From the NCBI RefSeq assembly GCF_017745275.1, contig NZ_JAGHZS010000002.1:1-64000 (forward strand): DNA of 64,000 nucleotides. Direction: 5' to 3'. Made by a program: the position numbers and the translations under genes. How positions within the stretch are numbered: the first letter of the stretch is position 1; each line of letters starts with the position of its first letter. Source of the DNA: Chitinophaga sp. GTDB lineage: Bacteria > Bacteroidota > Bacteroidia > Chitinophagales > Chitinophagaceae. Below the pieces are notes generated by a model that did no database searches, was not told where the DNA came from, and was given only the letters and a program-made list of their open reading frames with translations. Below are positions 63,031 through 64,000 of the stretch, one piece after another.

Positions 63031-64000
63031 TAGGCCATTCCCGCAATAATATCGCAGGTAGTGGCTATCATGTCTGCTGTTACATCGAGGTGGGTAACAA
63101 TTCTGACTTGTGTGGTGGAGATGGCCATGACCAGGACACCTTCTTTCTTCATATAATCAGCGAATAACTGGGGTGTCCAGTCGCCTGTTACTTCAAAGAT
63201 GAGGATATTGGTTTCTACCGGCAGCATGTGTCCCACGAAAGACTTCTCCAGTAGTGCCTGCGCCAGTTGTTTGGCGTGGAGGTGATCTTCTGCCAGTCGC
63301 GCGATATTATTTTCCATGGCATAAATGCCGGTAGCTGCCATGTAGCCGGCCTGTCTCAGGCCGCCGCCAAATTTTTTGCGGATACGTCTGGCAGACTTAA
63401 TAAATGCTTCGCTGCCCATCAATACAGAGCCCATGGGACATCCCATGCCTTTATTGAGGCAAACGGAAATGCTGTCGAACAGTTGGCCGTATGTTTTAGG
63501 GTCCTGGCCAGTGGCTACGAGGGCGTTGAAGAGGCGGGCGCCATCCAGGTGCAGTGAAAGACCGTGTTGTTTACAAACGTCTCCGATCTTCACCATTTCT
63601 TCCCAGTCGTAGCAACAGCCGCCGCCGCGGTTGGATGTATTTTCCAGGCAAACCAGGCTGGTACGTGCTTTATGTACATCGTCCGGGTTGATGGCAGCTT
63701 CTACCTGCGCGGCGCGGATCATGCCACGGTCACCGATAACAGGATGTACCTGGGCACCGGAATTAAAGGCAATACCTCCACCTTCATAAATGTATACATG
63801 TGCAAGATTACTGCAAACCACTTCGTCACCCGGCAACGTATGTACTTTAATGGCAATCTGGTTACTCATTGTGCCGGAAGGGCAGTACAAGGCTGCCGCT
63901 TTGCCAAAATAGTCTGCCATCATGGCTTCCAGTTTATTGATGCTGGGGTCTTCACCGAAAACGTCATCACCGGTTTCTGCCTGTAACATGGCCTGTAACA
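63030..64000 (-). CDS. threonine aldolase family protein (5' end cut by window edge)
   Basis: The frame is open to the right edge: before the internal Met at 63989 the bases encode LQA, matching the family's N-terminal AMLQAM-like helix, so about 15-25 N-terminal residues lie outside. Visible motifs are GDDVFGEDPSINKLE, ALYCPSGTMSNQIAI, HLDGARLFNA and SVCLNKGMGCPMGSVLMG (PLP lysine). These fold-type I enzymes cleave L-threonine or L-allo-threonine to glycine and acetaldehyde. GMGCP instead of GLGAP is a small variation. The stop adjoins a repeat. Confidence 0.92.
   Translation of the reverse strand, partial: LQAMLQAETGDDVFGEDPSINKLEAMMADYFGKAAALYCPSGTMSNQIAIKVHTLPGDEVVCSNLAHVYIYEGGGIAFNSGAQVHPVIGDRGMIRAAQVEAAINPDDVHKARTSLVCLENTSNRGGGCCYDWEEMVKIGDVCKQHGLSLHLDGARLFNALVATGQDPKTYGQLFDSISVCLNKGMGCPMGSVLMGSEAFIKSARRIRKKFGGGLRQAGYMAATGIYAMENNIARLAEDHLHAKQLAQALLEKSFVGHMLPVETNILIFEVTGDWTPQLFADYMKKEGVLVMAISTTQVRIVTHLDVTADMIATTCDIIAGMA

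Overview
The window is chromosomal DNA from a member of the Bacteroidota, most like the Chitinophagaceae (Chitinophaga-type). The basis is mixed. The sequence shows TAnnTTTG promoter motifs, very few Shine-Dalgarno sites, a C-terminal type IX secretion sorting domain on a subtilase, fused SecDF, a long (about 310 residue) NusB, DUF1573, an S46 dipeptidyl-peptidase, many LAAC-type lipoboxes and moderate GC. No rRNA, tRNA, CRISPR array, insertion sequence or prophage was seen. Most genes are core housekeeping or cell-envelope genes.

Layout. 1-2 kb: DUF177-rpmF-plsX operon on the minus strand. 2.2-9 kb: cytosolic hybrid histidine kinase, fructosamine-kinase-like gene head to head with DUF3810, arginase-family gene, acyl-CoA dehydrogenase. 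9-18.5 kb: YggS, TlpA-like lipoprotein, YtxH, SRPBCC, an unannotated gene remnant, DUF1080, a Pro-rich mini-lipoprotein, DUF4272, a tail-fibre-like secreted protein, DUF885. 18.5-20.5 kb: two-gene RNA repair operon (ATP-dependent RNA ligase plus HD-Pnk end-healing enzyme) behind a structured leader. 20.5-29.3 kb: dcd, phosphopantetheinyl transferase, aroK, DUF423, alpha/beta hydrolase, ftsK, lolA, lpdA. 29.4-37.2 kb: three secreted or exported peptidases (S8 with a T9SS tag, M57, S46) around an orphan LytS-type kinase. 37.3-44.8 kb: methyltransferase, stand-alone methylmalonyl-CoA mutase catalytic subunit, M23 peptidase, aminotransferase, DUF4397, class-A-beta-lactamase-like serine hydrolase. 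45-53.5 kb: secDF, a truncated IscA-like protein, coaE-yajC-DUF1573-nusB operon, groES-groEL. 53.6-64 kb: three FKBP-like lipoproteins (two from a recent tandem duplication), sdaA, a putative gluzincin/beta-propeller/barrel surface protein, valS, threonine aldolase cut by the window edge.

The strongest unexplained signal is a family of intergenic inverted repeats of about 60-130 bp, roughly one per 4-5 kb. Most sit exactly between the stop codons of neighbouring genes, often supplying the stop codon itself. Their outer arms use the words AGCATAAAGC/AGCAAAAAGC or TTAGCTTTTAGC, while the stem cores differ between copies yet remain self-complementary. One copy appears to have removed the conserved C-terminal Cys-Gly-Cys of an IscA-like protein, one encodes the last residues of HD-Pnk, and one carries the -33 element of the lpdA promoter. 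The RNA ligase/HD-Pnk pair is the best-defined functional system in the window.
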